Source: Fagopyrum homotropicum
Lineage: Eukaryota > Streptophyta > Magnoliopsida > Caryophyllales > Polygonaceae
Assembly: GCA_033239125.1 (NCBI GenBank)
Contig: BSWB01000005.1
Coordinates: 138,628,494-138,692,493 of the forward strand
Direction of reading: 5' to 3'
DNA: 64,000 nucleotides
Shown piece by piece: positions 21,824 through 32,912 of the stretch (positions are counted from its first letter, which is position 1; each line of letters opens with the position of its first letter). The position numbers and the translations under genes were made by a program. The notes under the pieces are model-generated. The model was not told the origin of the DNA, did no database searches, and saw nothing but the letters and a program-made list of their open reading frames with translations.

Positions 21824-22851
21824 GAGAAAATTGTTTAAACAGTACCCCATCTTTTGGGCTGACTAAACTTTAGTACCCCATCCTTTTAACTATCAGAACG
21901 GTATTTCATCTACTGACCCGACCGAAGATTAGTACCTAGGTTACTGTTCATCCGTTAAATTCAGAAAACAGCGTTAATTTTCAGGGGCAAAATTGTTCAC
22001 TCCAAAATAAGCCCTAATTTCTCTCCTTTCTCCTTCCTCCCCCTTTCTCTCTCAAATCTCTGTATTTTTCATTCGTGGTTTGCTTGGATTTGACGTTGTT
22101 CATCGATTCTATTCATTGATTTTGTTGTCTTCTCTAGTTCTTGCGAAATTTTTGGGAAGTGCATTCTTTTCGACTAATTCAGCTTTGGATTAGTCTCATC
22201 ATTTTGATTTCTATCATACTTTCCGCTCGAAATCCTTGATTGTTTGACGGATTGGAGTGTGTCTGGTTGTTTGTGTTGGTTCGTTTGAGTGACGAAGGTT
22301 GTTCGATTGAAAGAGGTGGTCGATTGCTGCTTTGACTCCCCTGTTCGATTGAAAGGAGTTCTGAAGTTGTTCAATCACAGGAGGGGACAACTTTCTTGTC
22401 TGATGGTTTGGAATCTTATACAAGTAAGGAGGGGATAGCTTTTCTATCAAATCTTTGCACCATGATCTCCCTCTTTTCACCATCCATTCTCCGATTGCCT
22501 TATTCAAAATTCAGCTTCAATTGCAACACCCCAACTTTTGGATTCATTTATTCAAAATGAGTGAGATATTGAGTGTTCTGGATGTGAATTCCATGGTGGA
22601 AGAACACAGAGATTTGAGAGAGAAAGGGGAGGAAGGAGAAAGGAAAGAAATTAGGGTTTATTTTGAAGTGGACAATTTTGCCCCTGAGAATTGACGTTGT
22701 TTCTGTTTTTTGAATTTAACAGATGAACAGTACCCTAGGTACTAATATTCGGTCGGGGTTTATAAATGAGATATCGTTCTGATAGTTAAAAGAATGGGGT
22801 ACTAAAGTTTAGTCAGCCCAAAAGATGGGGTACCGTTTAAACAATTTTCTC
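21824..22851. mobile_element. Non-autonomous Mutator-like element (MULE), 1028 bp
   Basis: Very long terminal inverted repeats of about 240 bp start gagaaaattgtttaaac at both ends (21824 onward, and the reverse complement from 22851). The 9-bp flanks acaaattaa (21815-21823) and aaaaattaa (22852-22860) are a target duplication with one mismatch. Long inverted repeats with a 9-bp duplication are the hallmark of MULEs. The unique middle (about 22065-22600) has short open frames that I cannot assign; whether it is captured host sequence is unknown. Confidence 0.85.
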
Positions 22852-23063
22852 AAAAATTAATAGTTCATGGATTATATGGGAATAGTTCAAAAGTTTATAT
22901 GAGAATAGTGCATAAATTATAACACGGTGGTTCAAACAAATTTTCTTTCATTTTTGGAAAAAAAAAATTTCGTTTCAGAAAAAAAAAAAACTGTTTCAGG
23001 AATTTTTTTTTTCCGAATACGTGTCGACCGTACCGCATTAATTGAACCGTACCTGAACAATGT

Positions 23064-23565
23064 ACTTCAGAAATAAAAGACATAAATAAAATAATACAAA
23101 ATAAACTTAAATTAAAATTACTGATTTAAAAAATTAAATAAAATAAAAGTTAAGTTCTAACTGTAGCTTTTAAGTTTGAAACACAACAAAATAAAATTTA
23201 AATTACAAGATTGAAGTGTGATTCAATATATTATGATCTTACATGATCTTAAAAAAATAAAATTTTTTATTAGATCTATTAAAATTAAAAAAATTTCTCT
23301 TCTAGTTGGCATTTGATCGTTCCAAAAACAATCAATGTGGATGCTAAACATGTATACTCGTGAAGACGTGGCCATACAAGTAGATTGACAAGTGTTTGAA
23401 CACGTGTCAGTTTTGTGTTCAAGTAAGCCAGAGCCGAAAGCCCGAAACCATTTCAAGTTAAGGATACGTGATACGTCCAAGTCAATGAAAGACGACGAGT
23501 TGCGTGCGTCCGTCTACGATTAGTGCAACAATTATATATATATTTATATATAAAAGAAATTCAAA
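23064..23565. promoter_or_regulatory. Upstream region of the intact cystatin gene
   Basis: AT-rich, with no coding sequence. The last 35 bases before the start codon (tatataaaagaaattcaaa) resemble the leaders of copies 1 and 2. The TATA-like string lies only about 20 bases before the ATG, so it need not be the real TATA box. Confidence 0.35.
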
Positions 23566-26418
23566 ATGAAACCCCCAAATGAAATTGGGAATCTGTGCCT
23601 TCTGAGTCCTGATGATAATGGCGGTAGAAGTAGGATATATCTGATACTTTATGTAGCGTTATCATTCTCACTTTTCAATTTCCTTAACTTTGCCTCTGCG
23701 GTTCACCATCAACAACACTTAAAAGAAGGAACTTGCGAGGAATACAACCCCAACATGGCTTCTCTACTCGGCGGACTCCGCGATTCTCATGGTGCTTCCC
23801 AGAATTCCGCCGATTCCGACGATCTCGGCCGCTTCGCCGTCGATGAGCACAACAAGAAACAGGTCCATTCTTTTCCCTTGGTCGATTGTGATTTCTTAAC
23901 TTGTTTCTATTAGGAAAGTTGGACTCTTTCTCCATCTTTTGATTTTGATTTTCATATAGGTGTTTCAAGTTATTTAGCAAAATCAGCAACCCAGATCTCA
24001 AAATTTTCCCTGTAATATATATATGGTTTCATTTCATCTGTGCTTTGTCTATTTCCCTTCCTTTTTGCTCTTTGGCTGTTTGATTTTAGGGACAATTTTG
24101 GAACCTGTCATGCAGTTGAAAATAGAGTCAAGTTATATTCATTGGAATTGGATATAAATGAATCAGTTTCCGTGAGCCTGAATAGTGGGTTTTTTTCTGA
24201 TATGTTTATCATCGATCATTCAGAATTCCCTTTTGGAGTTTGCAAGGGTGGTGAAAGCTCAAGAGCAAGTAGTTGCTGGTACATTGCACCATCTCACTAT
24301 TGAGGCCATCGAAGCTGGCAAGAAGAAGCTCTATGAAGCGAAGGTATGGGTCAAACCATGGATGAATTTCAAAGAACTCCAGGAGTTTAAGCATGTAGGT
24401 GATGCTCCTAACATCACCAACTCAGATCTTGGTGCATGGAGAGGTATAAAGAATCCATGTTTACACTCAACTTTGATATTTCTTATTACTTGTTCGCTAG
24501 ATTAACCCCTCGTTTGGTTGCATGAGAAGGGAATGGAACGGAAACGCAAACGAATCAAGTCCATATTCGTGACATTATACATTATGTACACCTCTAACGT
24601 CATTGAAAATTATCTCATTTTTTAGTGTAAATGTAAGTGGAGAAAGGAGGAATTGATGTTTATAATACCCTATAGGGAAATAAAATGGGGGAATGGAAAC
24701 AAATTTTGTATGGAGGATGAGGAAGACTTCTCAATTGAGACATTTTTTGTGGATGAATAGACACATGAGAATTGACTAAATTCATCCTATCAACGGAATG
24801 ATTCCGTTTCCATTCCGCTTCTCCAACCAAACGCCCCCTTAATCTCATGAGGCTTGTCATAGAATGTTGAAAGATTGCATATTTGGATGCAGGGTAGCTT
24901 CTGTTTTGGCTCTTCAGTGAGCATTGCCTCCATCTGTAGGTCTAGCTCAAAGCATTTTTACTTATTCAAACACAATAATTCTGTAGGCTAGCATACAAAA
25001 TTTCTTTTGACCTCAATCTTCTCCTTTAGAAAATAGTGTATGTATACATGTTGAAATTGGCAATGGGTGTTTTATCATAAATATATATAAAGAAAGTTCG
25101 GGTGCTTATTAAGTTATTCTATGGATCTTCTTGTGTTTAGAGATTCAGTGACTTCGTATGCTGTGTGACTTGATCTTCTTAGTGAGGTGATAGAGCACAA
25201 TGGTGATTTACCTTGACCATTTTCCTTGGTTCTGTTGGCTTCCTCTTACCTCCAATTCCTCTTGTTTTGTATCCTTCATCTGATTCTTTCTCTAATTCTG
25301 TTAAAAGTTAATTTTGAAAAATGATATTCTACTCTTCCATTAGTTAGCAGCAACATTTGATATCTAGCAGAGTCATATGGCATGTTATTTGTTATTTCCC
25401 TTCGTCAAGTATACATTTATGCATGTCCGTTATTGAGGAAGAATAAATAGATGATACACTGGGGATTTTACAACATAAGACATTGTTATATGAGATTTTT
25501 CAACGGTTGTGGAGGCCATTTATCTGCTGGGGTTGCCTATAATATAAATATGCAAGAGACAGTGAATCAAAGGGCTTGGGGAAATAGTGTTGTATGAAGA
25601 ATATGTCTTTCTTGTATATTAATTTTCTTTGCATTGTCATGTCCAAGTCACAACTCAAAATAATTATAAAAAAAAGGTGGTAGTTTCGATTCAGTTGATT
25701 TGAATGTGGTGTTTTACCCTGAGTTGATTGTAATCTGTTCCTTTTTCTCGGGTAAGGGAGGTTATGAACCTCCGCTCTTATAAGTGCTCTTATTGGAACT
25801 GGAAAGGCAGGAGGTTGTGGTATGGTGTTGTAACCCTTTTTATGCAAATAGGAGATGACCGCTTTTTATGCGAAGGAGATTGTTAGTATACTCCATATGC
25901 ACATGATTGAGATTTGTCTGCTGTTATTCACTCATCTTTTTTTCTTTTTTTTCCCGTTGCATCATTTGTAGAGTTGTGGTATGATGTTGTAACCCTTTTA
26001 ATGCGAACAGGAGATCACCCTTCAGGGTGGCAGGATGTTTCCGTTCACGATCCTGAGGTGCAGAATGCGGCAGACCATGCCCTCAAGAAAATCCAGGAAA
26101 GATCGAACTCCTTGCTTCCATTAGAACTTCAAGAAGTTGCTGAGGCCAAGGCTGAGGTTTGCTCCTTCTATGTCTCTAATTTAAGATGCTTGACTACCTT
26201 CCTTGCAGCACGAGTTGCACAGGATGTTTCTTTAACTACAGTTGTACAATTTTACGAACCTCCGTATGCTTGTTTCATTGCAGGTTGGGAACGAGTCAGC
26301 GAAGTTCAATATGGTGCTGAAGGTGAAGAGGGGAAGCAAGGAAGATAAGTTCAATGTTGAAGTACACAAGAAGAGTGATGGCGACTTTCACCTCAATCAC
26401 TTTAAGCCCTCTGAATGA
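23566..26418 (+). CDS. Phytocystatin with C-terminal legumain-inhibitor domain
   Basis: Exons 23566-23862, 24224-24443, 26011-26156 and 26284-26418, all GT/AG, give 265 residues. A hydrophobic segment (about residues 24-45) suggests entry into the secretory pathway. The N-terminal cystatin domain has a Gly pair (69-70), the phytocystatin signature LGRFAVDEHN (87-96), the reactive loop QVVAG (114-118) and the PW hairpin (144-145). The C-terminal domain carries SNSL (204-207), which in this family binds legumain, and ends LNHFKPSE. Such two-domain cystatins inhibit papain-like proteases and vacuolar processing enzymes in seed storage, senescence and defence against herbivores. From memory, Arabidopsis CYS6 (At3g12490) is the closest model. 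It is the only copy here with both sites intact. NC2-alpha lies tail-to-tail about 0.9 kb downstream. Start codon: first in-frame Met; MASLLGG at residue 64 is an alternative that would give a cytosolic form. Confidence 0.9.
24506..24838. mobile_element. Tourist-like MITE in cystatin intron 2
   Basis: Imperfect inverted ends of about 30 bp containing cgtttggttg and gaatgg are flanked by ttaa on both sides (24502-24505 and 24839-24842), compatible with the TTA/TAA target of PIF/Harbinger MITEs. The corresponding introns of copies 1 and 2 lack it. Confidence 0.75.
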
Positions 26419-26520
26419 TGCTCCTCGACACTAAATCCCGCTTTACTAGAATAAGAAACTGCATTCAACATTTGCACCTTTTTCTTTTGTCTGGCAAAAA
26501 ATGTATGTTTTATGACTTAG

Positions 26521-26664
26521 ATGATAATGGGTGTAGTTGCTGCTGTTGAACTTGCAATGTATGTTGTTCATGTGTGCTTCCTTTTGTTGTAGATGATAAT
26601 GGGTGTAGTTGATGATGTTGAACTTGTAATGAATGTAGTTCATGTGTGCTTCCTTTTGTTGTGT
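26521..26664. repeat. Two 72-bp tandem repeats downstream of the cystatin
   Basis: 26521-26592 and 26593-26664 are close copies starting atgataatgggtgtagttg and ending in tgtgcttccttttgttgt. They lie 0.1-0.25 kb after the stop codon, so probably in the 3' untranslated region. Copies 1 and 2 have a single diverged unit. Confidence 0.8.
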
Positions 26665-26759
26665 ATTGCCTTTTTCGGTCATCGGCGTTTTGTTTTGCCG
26701 GAAACTCAGTAGAGTGTCGTTATATGAGTGAGATGTGTTACTAAGCTCGATCACGATAA

Positions 26760-27315
26760 ATGATTACTATTGAATATGAATAGGTATAAAATATAATTTA
26801 AAGTTTAGATTTAAATGGGATTTGGTTTTATTTACTTTTGAACGAGTTAATTAAAATTTGGTCATGTTCGGAACTCGTTTATAAATAAGCTAAGCTGAAC
26901 TTTAGCATACAAAGCTCGACTTCAGCATAGCTACAAAGCCTGACAAACTTCAGCATACAAAGCTCAACTTATTAGAATATCATATTGAGATATAACAAAG
27001 CTATTTGGACAGCCATCACTTGGAAACTATGGGCATCATCTCACGTTTGTCAAGAATAGCGACTGCTGAGCTTGATGCTGGAAAGTTTGATGAGATAAAT
27101 GTCGGCATCAGGATTCTTTTCATTCTGAAAATACGAAATATGCGAGACTAAGTTACATTCAACAATAAAGTTAAGTAGGAGCTAAACACTAGGTCCGAGT
27201 CCAACTAGTTGCAACTACTGTTAGCAGATTGTTCCACATCTGATTGATATTACAGAAGCGCTACAGATGAGCAGTCTAATATCATATTAATCTGAAGGCT
27301 TTCAGATTGCACCAC
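26760..27315. other. Convergent intergenic region between cystatin and NC2-alpha
   Basis: No gene is seen. A short phrase (cagcatacaaagctc with variants) occurs three times at 26900-26970. Part of it is presumably the 3' untranslated region of one or both convergent genes. Confidence 0.45.
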
Positions 27316-30300
27316 CTACTCTTCATCATAATCCTCGTCTTCCTCTACTTTAGAGCTCAAGTGGGTATGAGCAAGCTGAAGAGGGTCAATGGCCATTCCA
27401 TCTACTTCTGACACAAACTCTTCCAGCTTACTAGGCTCAGGCATTGAAGTGCCGTTAGCAGCAGCGGCAGCGGCAGAGGCAGCGTCCTCCACAGGGACCT
27501 CCACAGGGATCGTTTCCTGGGTTTCAGCTAGATCTAAATTCAAATCAATGTTTCTAACGCTTGAATCCGAAGCAACGTCACAGGTGGATACAGGAGGCTC
27601 TTCCTTTGGTGCTTCTACTGTTTTACTTTCTGGAACCGCAACGAGGTCTCCAAGGTCTGCAGGGACTTGCTTGCCATGGACAAGGTTGAATGGTTCGACA
27701 TCAATCTCGTTATGTTGAGGAAGAGCTTCTCTCTGTGCCTGTCCCCTTCCTCTTCCACGACCCCTTCCCCGTCCCCTTCCCCGTCCTCTTCCACTGCTGC
27801 TTGCATGACCCGTTATCTCAGTCTGCTGCTGCATAATAGTTCTGAATATATTAGATTTGCTTCAAAGGAGCAAAGAGTAATGAGATCTCATAAATCTATT
27901 TCGTCATCATCTTGACAATTTTCAGTTTTTTAGCCTCTTCAATGTTTATGCAGTGATGAATTAGCTAAAAGCTCGTGTCATTGTTTCCTCTATTTGTTTG
28001 ATTATTTCGAATTGCTAGCATCAAGGCATCTCTCCATTGTATCATTCATTGCATTTAATACTAAGCTTAGAATTTAGGATACCCTGGAGCAACGAATAAT
28101 GACTGAAGCTTCTGATATCAAGGCATCTAATATGCATAAGTTTTGAAAGAGTGCGCATCTAACCATTCTGCTTTTCTTCAATTCTTCATCACTGTCGTGA
28201 TATTCATCAGCAGTAGCTTTTCTGCCAAATAAAAACAGATATCCACCATAAATTTGATGTGAATCACTAAGCAATATTATGGGGGGAAGTAATAAAAAGA
28301 AGCCATAACAGAATAAAATAGTCGAATCTAGTAACCTTCTCTTCAAAGAGCCCCCCCTGTCGTCTGTGGCAACATCTGAATGGCCATAATCAGGAACCTT
28401 ACTGACAACGTCTTTCAGGAAATCAAATACACTGAAGCTATGTATACAGTGCTTCCTGCAATTAGCCATGGCATACCACTTCAATTTTTATGCCTTGAAA
28501 ATATGGGATAAACATTTAAAAATAACAATATTATAGATGCCACACTAACTGAAATTTACACCTTTAAACCGATGATGTCAGTAAATCTTGAGAATATCTA
28601 GCATCCGCATAAGTTAGTAAACATGTTTTACACTGTCAGTGACAACATATCACCCTAATATACCAAGGCCGTGAATATTTCCCAGAGGATAGGCTGTTTT
28701 GAGCTCTCATCAACTGTCATCAGCATTACCGTAGTAGGTAAATATACTATCAAACAGAAGTAGTGAGTGCTTAGGCATTTTGATGAATTATGTACCATCA
28801 CTGCTAGTCTGATGTTAAGTATGGGAACTATCCCTTAATCTTCCAATCATGATGGTATTACAAGTGTTTGGGGAAAATTATAGGTAGTTGGTCTACGTCA
28901 CCTATTAAGACACTATATAATCACCAGATTTTTTGACATTCTGCTGTATTATTGCTCCCTTTTTACTCGTTAACCATCAAGTTCTTTCGCAAAACGGAAT
29001 TCCAAAGTCTGAATCACTACAGAGACAACGCGAGAGACCAAAAACGAAATGGATGCTGAGAGACGAACATACATAGCATGCATAAGGTTTCCTCGAGATG
29101 CAATGTGAATTTTATGCACATTATATATGAAGATCAAAGAACCAAACAATGTGAATAAATATTTACTAACTACATAGGGCAAATCATTAGCTGATTTCTT
29201 GTGATACAGCGAGTTGGCAAGGCTTCGAAAGCAGAAGTAAATGTTAATTTACTTACAAGTGGAGCGCACTCATAGTCTTTGCTCCCCTCTGCAGTGTTAT
29301 GTCATATGTCCGATCACACAGGTCTTGTAGAAATAGTTCCAATGCTTTAGCTGTATCAAAAAAACCTACAGGTGAGCAATTACTATTTTTGAAATTCTAA
29401 AGACAAAGGGTCAGGATATCAAAAACTCACAAACAAGAACAGGAACCGCCATTGCTATCTTCCCTACTTCCTCATCCGCTTGCATTATCTTCTTTATTCG
29501 AGCCTGCAATACGAGAATAACAATTAATCAATTAAGGAACTTCATAACTCCATCAGAAGGAATCTACAAGCCATATACTTTCCAATTTAAAATATGCAAA
29601 TGAATTAGATAGCCGAAATGAGTTGAGATGAGCTATAATCATTTGAAGGCGCAAATTAAAAGAGATTGCGGAGGTAAAAAGAACAACTTTGACTCGCCAC
29701 CACGGGAACATCTTTCGCTCATATGGCTTTCCAACATTTAAATCAAAGAGAGCTGAAGGGGAAAGTATAGCAGACCCAGCCCTGGAAATTTCATCTAGTT
29801 CCCTTATATTGTGTATCCCCCTCGTGCAACTGTTCAGCAGTTTTATGTCCACATCAGCCTCCGTTACTAAAAAATGCCATGTGGCACTGACTACACCACT
29901 AATAATATCCTTGCGAACAGAAACCTCAAAACCTGTGTGCTGCCTCGGTATTGTACATACTCTGTTTTTCTCAGTAGTTTCTTCAGTGAAAAAGAAAAAC
30001 ATACCTAAATAGCATTTTAAAACATGAATTGCAAAAACAGGCCACTACTTATAAGTGACACAATATTGTAGAGGATGATTTATGTTGCAGCAGGGGGGGA
30101 TCGTACCCTTGAATGAAAATCTCCAAGGGTCCAAATTTATCCCGAGTTCTACCACATAATTCAATTCGCCAATATTCGTCACGTCACTCCTCCCCAACCA
30201 CAGCAATGTCTGCTGCACCAATACGCTAACATCGTGAAGAACCCCACAAGCACTTTACCTTGTACCAACCCCCCCTTTTCCAACAGCACAGCTTCCACTC

Positions 30301-31150
30301 CATCTCCCTCTATCTACTGCATTACCTATGGCTTCAAGTTAACTGAAGCACAAAGGCTCCGGATACAATTTGAGAGAGGTATGCTATTTCACACACTTTC
30401 CACACCAAGCACCTTCTTAACATGTTGGTGCAACACAATAACCTCTAAGATCATCAGTGAAACCTGAGCTAAGCGAAGCCTCAAGGAGAATGATACTTTT
30501 TAGGGTTTTCATTTACAACCAGTAGAGATGAGATCAAGAGTCAAGCCTAATTCTTGCTCCACAACCCACCCCACAATAGGTAATCAGTGCTCTTCCTACC
30601 CCCACCCCACCCACATACGCATTTTACCCTTCATGAACTAAATGAAATGCCATAAACATAATCAGCTACTGTCGTCCTGGATTCTGATTTAATTGGCAAG
30701 CATAACAATATGAAAAATAATTCTAGCCAATAATCCAGATTTGTAAACCTATTTTTTTATAGACAAAAACAACAACATGAAACTGTAAATTACACGAGAA
30801 AAATCCAAATTGTACACCAAGGGAGAAGACTAGCAATCCGCCTCCAAGGTCTTCCTAGAACATAAATTTGAAAAGAAAAAAAAAGGGAGGAAAACAATCC
30901 ATCTATAAACCCTCCCAAGGGAGCTAACATGTGATTCCAAATCCAAAAATCATCAAATAATCAAGAACAGCAGACAAACCAAAGTCAGAGACGCCAATCC
31001 AGATCTATTACAAAGAAAGGACATTTCAGCGTGGACCAACAACGAATCGAAACAAGAACACCAGTTAACAAAAAAAAATCGATGAAAAAGACAATAAAAA
31101 AAATAGAGAATACTCACAGCAGGAAAACGAGTATCGAGTTTCTTTCTCAT
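27316..31150 (-). CDS. NC2-alpha / DRAP1-type transcription corepressor subunit
   Basis: Six exons on the minus strand: 31150-31118, 29503-29431, 29350-29257, 28455-28336, 28221-28164 and 27828-27316. All introns are GT/AG and the joined frame is 296 residues. Residues 1-100 are the histone fold: MRKKLDTRFPAARIKKIMQ, KIAMAVPVLV, ALELFLQDLC and KTMSALHLKHC. Then come KDVVSKVPDYGH, an acidic HDSDEE segment, eight Gly-Arg pairs (139-154), an LxLxL motif (DLNLDL, ending at 226), an Ala run and an acidic C-terminus. NC2-alpha pairs with NC2-beta (Dr1) on TBP-bound DNA in the nucleus and blocks TFIIA/TFIIB entry. From memory the Arabidopsis counterpart is NF-YC11 (At3g12480), next to the cystatin gene At3g12490, so the pairing here looks conserved. 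Exon 6 follows a triple CAG, giving alternative acceptors. Confidence 0.9.
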
Positions 31151-31590
31151 GGCGATGCGTCAACTTTTCCTATAGATCACCGCAGAACACAAACTTTACT
31201 CCCCAACGAGCTGGAAACTCGATCAGATCGAACATATAATCGACACAGAAGCTACAAATCGATCGAAAAAACGAGATTTCAGAGATTAGGGATTAGGGAT
31301 TTTACGGTTCGATAAATAAACAAAAAAAGGGGGAATTGAAGAGGGGGAGCAAATATAAATAATTGAAATATTTAGGTCAAATCTGAAAAAGAGAGACAAT
31401 AGAGAGTCCCAATCTGTAAAATCGGGAAATAATAAGAAAATATACAAAGCTTTTTATCTGTGAGTCTGTGACAAACCTTTGGCCGTTTGACGAGTAAGTG
31501 ACACCTGGATCTCCTACAAAGTTACACATGGATGCATTATCCAAATAACCCGTAAACTAATTTGAGAAAGTATAAAATCAAAGAGTAATT
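31151..31590 (-). promoter_or_regulatory. Upstream region of NC2-alpha
   Basis: Presumed promoter and 5' leader (minus strand). No TATA box stands out, and no other gene is seen before the retroposon at 31603. Confidence 0.35.
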
Positions 31591-31602
31591 AGAGACGAAC
31601 AA

Positions 31603-31813
31603 GTATGTTTGGTGTTGTTCTGTTTTTTTTTTTTTTTTTTTGATATTTCTCACTTTTTTCGGTCTTTGTTTGCGGTGATTGTATTGTTTCCGTTTTTTTG
31701 GTTTTTTGTATTTGCATGACGGTTTGTCCGTTTGCCGGTTGTCGGCCTCTCGATACACCAAATATGTTTGGTGTAATCGAGCCTCTTACCTTCTTGATCA
31801 AAAAAAAAAAAAA
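31603..31813 (+). mobile_element. Short polyadenylated retroposon (SINE or LINE 3' end)
   Basis: 211 bp ending in a run of about 15 A, flanked by a perfect 12-bp target duplication agagacgaacaa (31591-31602 and 31814-31825). A T-rich tract lies near its start and ggtgtaatcgagcctcttac precedes the tail. The poly(A) tail and variable-length duplication show target-primed reverse transcription. I saw no clear tRNA-like A and B boxes, so a 5'-truncated LINE tail is as likely as a SINE. Confidence 0.85.
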
Positions 31814-31904
31814 AGAGACGAACAATTGTATTCAAAGTGCACATACAATATCGAGGCAGAGAGGGTTTTTTTCTTATCCTATCTTTCGCACAACCTTTTA
31901 TTTA

Positions 31905-32912
31905 TCTTATATCTATTAAAGATGAATCCTTCCTCTCCAAGTATCAACGTCTTATTAAAACTTTAAAAATTATTGTAACAAGTAATTTTTAAATATTAAT
32001 ATAAATTAGATTTATAAATTTTTAAAAAATATTTAAACAAATATTTTTACAAAAATAATTTTTAAACTTTTTTTTACCAATAATCATATCTTAACAAATC
32101 CTTTAATTTTATTTTTTATGGTATCATATATATATATTTTGTTGTTATTTTTGTCAAATAGATTTTACGTTTTTTTTTTTCATCTTAATTCATTTTCTAT
32201 TTTTATTTTTATTTTGATCAAAATCTAACTAAAATTAGTTTGCCAAACTTTTTTTTGATCAAACTTTTTTTAAATCCAAAAAATCTCTCTTCATTAATCA
32301 ACAAAATACACGCTATTAAAAAAAATGATATCTTCATTTTTTAAATATATAACAATCTAATATCTCCCTTTTAAAAAAAAGATAACTAATAATATTTATG
32401 TAAATAATTAAAAGTTGTTAGCTATTTCAATTTTTTTAAAAAATAATGTTGGCTGTAATAGGAAAATTACGTACATATATCTTAATTTAATAAACATAAA
32501 CGGAATTTCAATAGGATTGCTTAACCAAGTTCTAAACAATTTGGTCATAGGACTACAGTAATTTATTTCTTTTATTTTTTTTGCTATTTTTAATCAAATT
32601 TTAAACATATTTGTTTTTATTCAAAGCTAATATATAATCATTATAAAATTATACTATAAATTATAATTTTAAGTATAGGACCGTAATAGTTCATTATTTT
32701 TTTCAAAAAAAAAATAATATAATTAATATAAATTAATATAAAATATAATTAATTAGAAGAGAAAAAAACTTAAAAGAGAATTAAAAAACATAATAATAAT
32801 TATTATAATTTCATTCTTCGGAATTTTATTTTTGCAAAAATATACATATGAACTTCTAAGTATTAGTCATTTATTATAACTCAACCCGCACAAGGCGCGG
32901 GTAATACACTAG
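31905..32912. mobile_element. Probable non-autonomous Helitron
   Basis: The right end has a 6-bp hairpin, acccgc (32884-32889) with gcgggt (32897-32902), followed by six bases and CTAG (32909-32912), then host T. This is the Helitron 3' signature. The left end is proposed at 31905, where an A precedes TC (tcttatatctattaaag); this border is inference. The interior is AT-rich without coding sequence. Confidence 0.6.

Larger units (their letters stand above)
21357..23063. mobile_element. Inverted-repeat element with internal tandem repeats, split by a MULE
   Basis: The outer ends are imperfect inverted repeats: cattattccggtacgg at about 21360 and, reverse-complemented, cattgttcaggtacgg at about 23062. 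Both are followed inward by a CGACACGT motif and A/T runs. Inside is an array built from atagttcat-type units, interrupted by a MULE (21824-22851). No transposase is present. The target duplication is not clear, so class (hAT-like MITE) and borders are tentative. Confidence 0.55.

Noticed and set aside
21430..22925. Regular repeats considered as a CRISPR array
   Set aside because: There are no distinct spacers between constant repeats; it is a tandem array in a plant transposon.
27744..27800. C/T-rich 6-bp repeat considered as a microsatellite only
   Set aside because: On the minus strand it encodes eight Gly-Arg pairs in frame within NC2-alpha.
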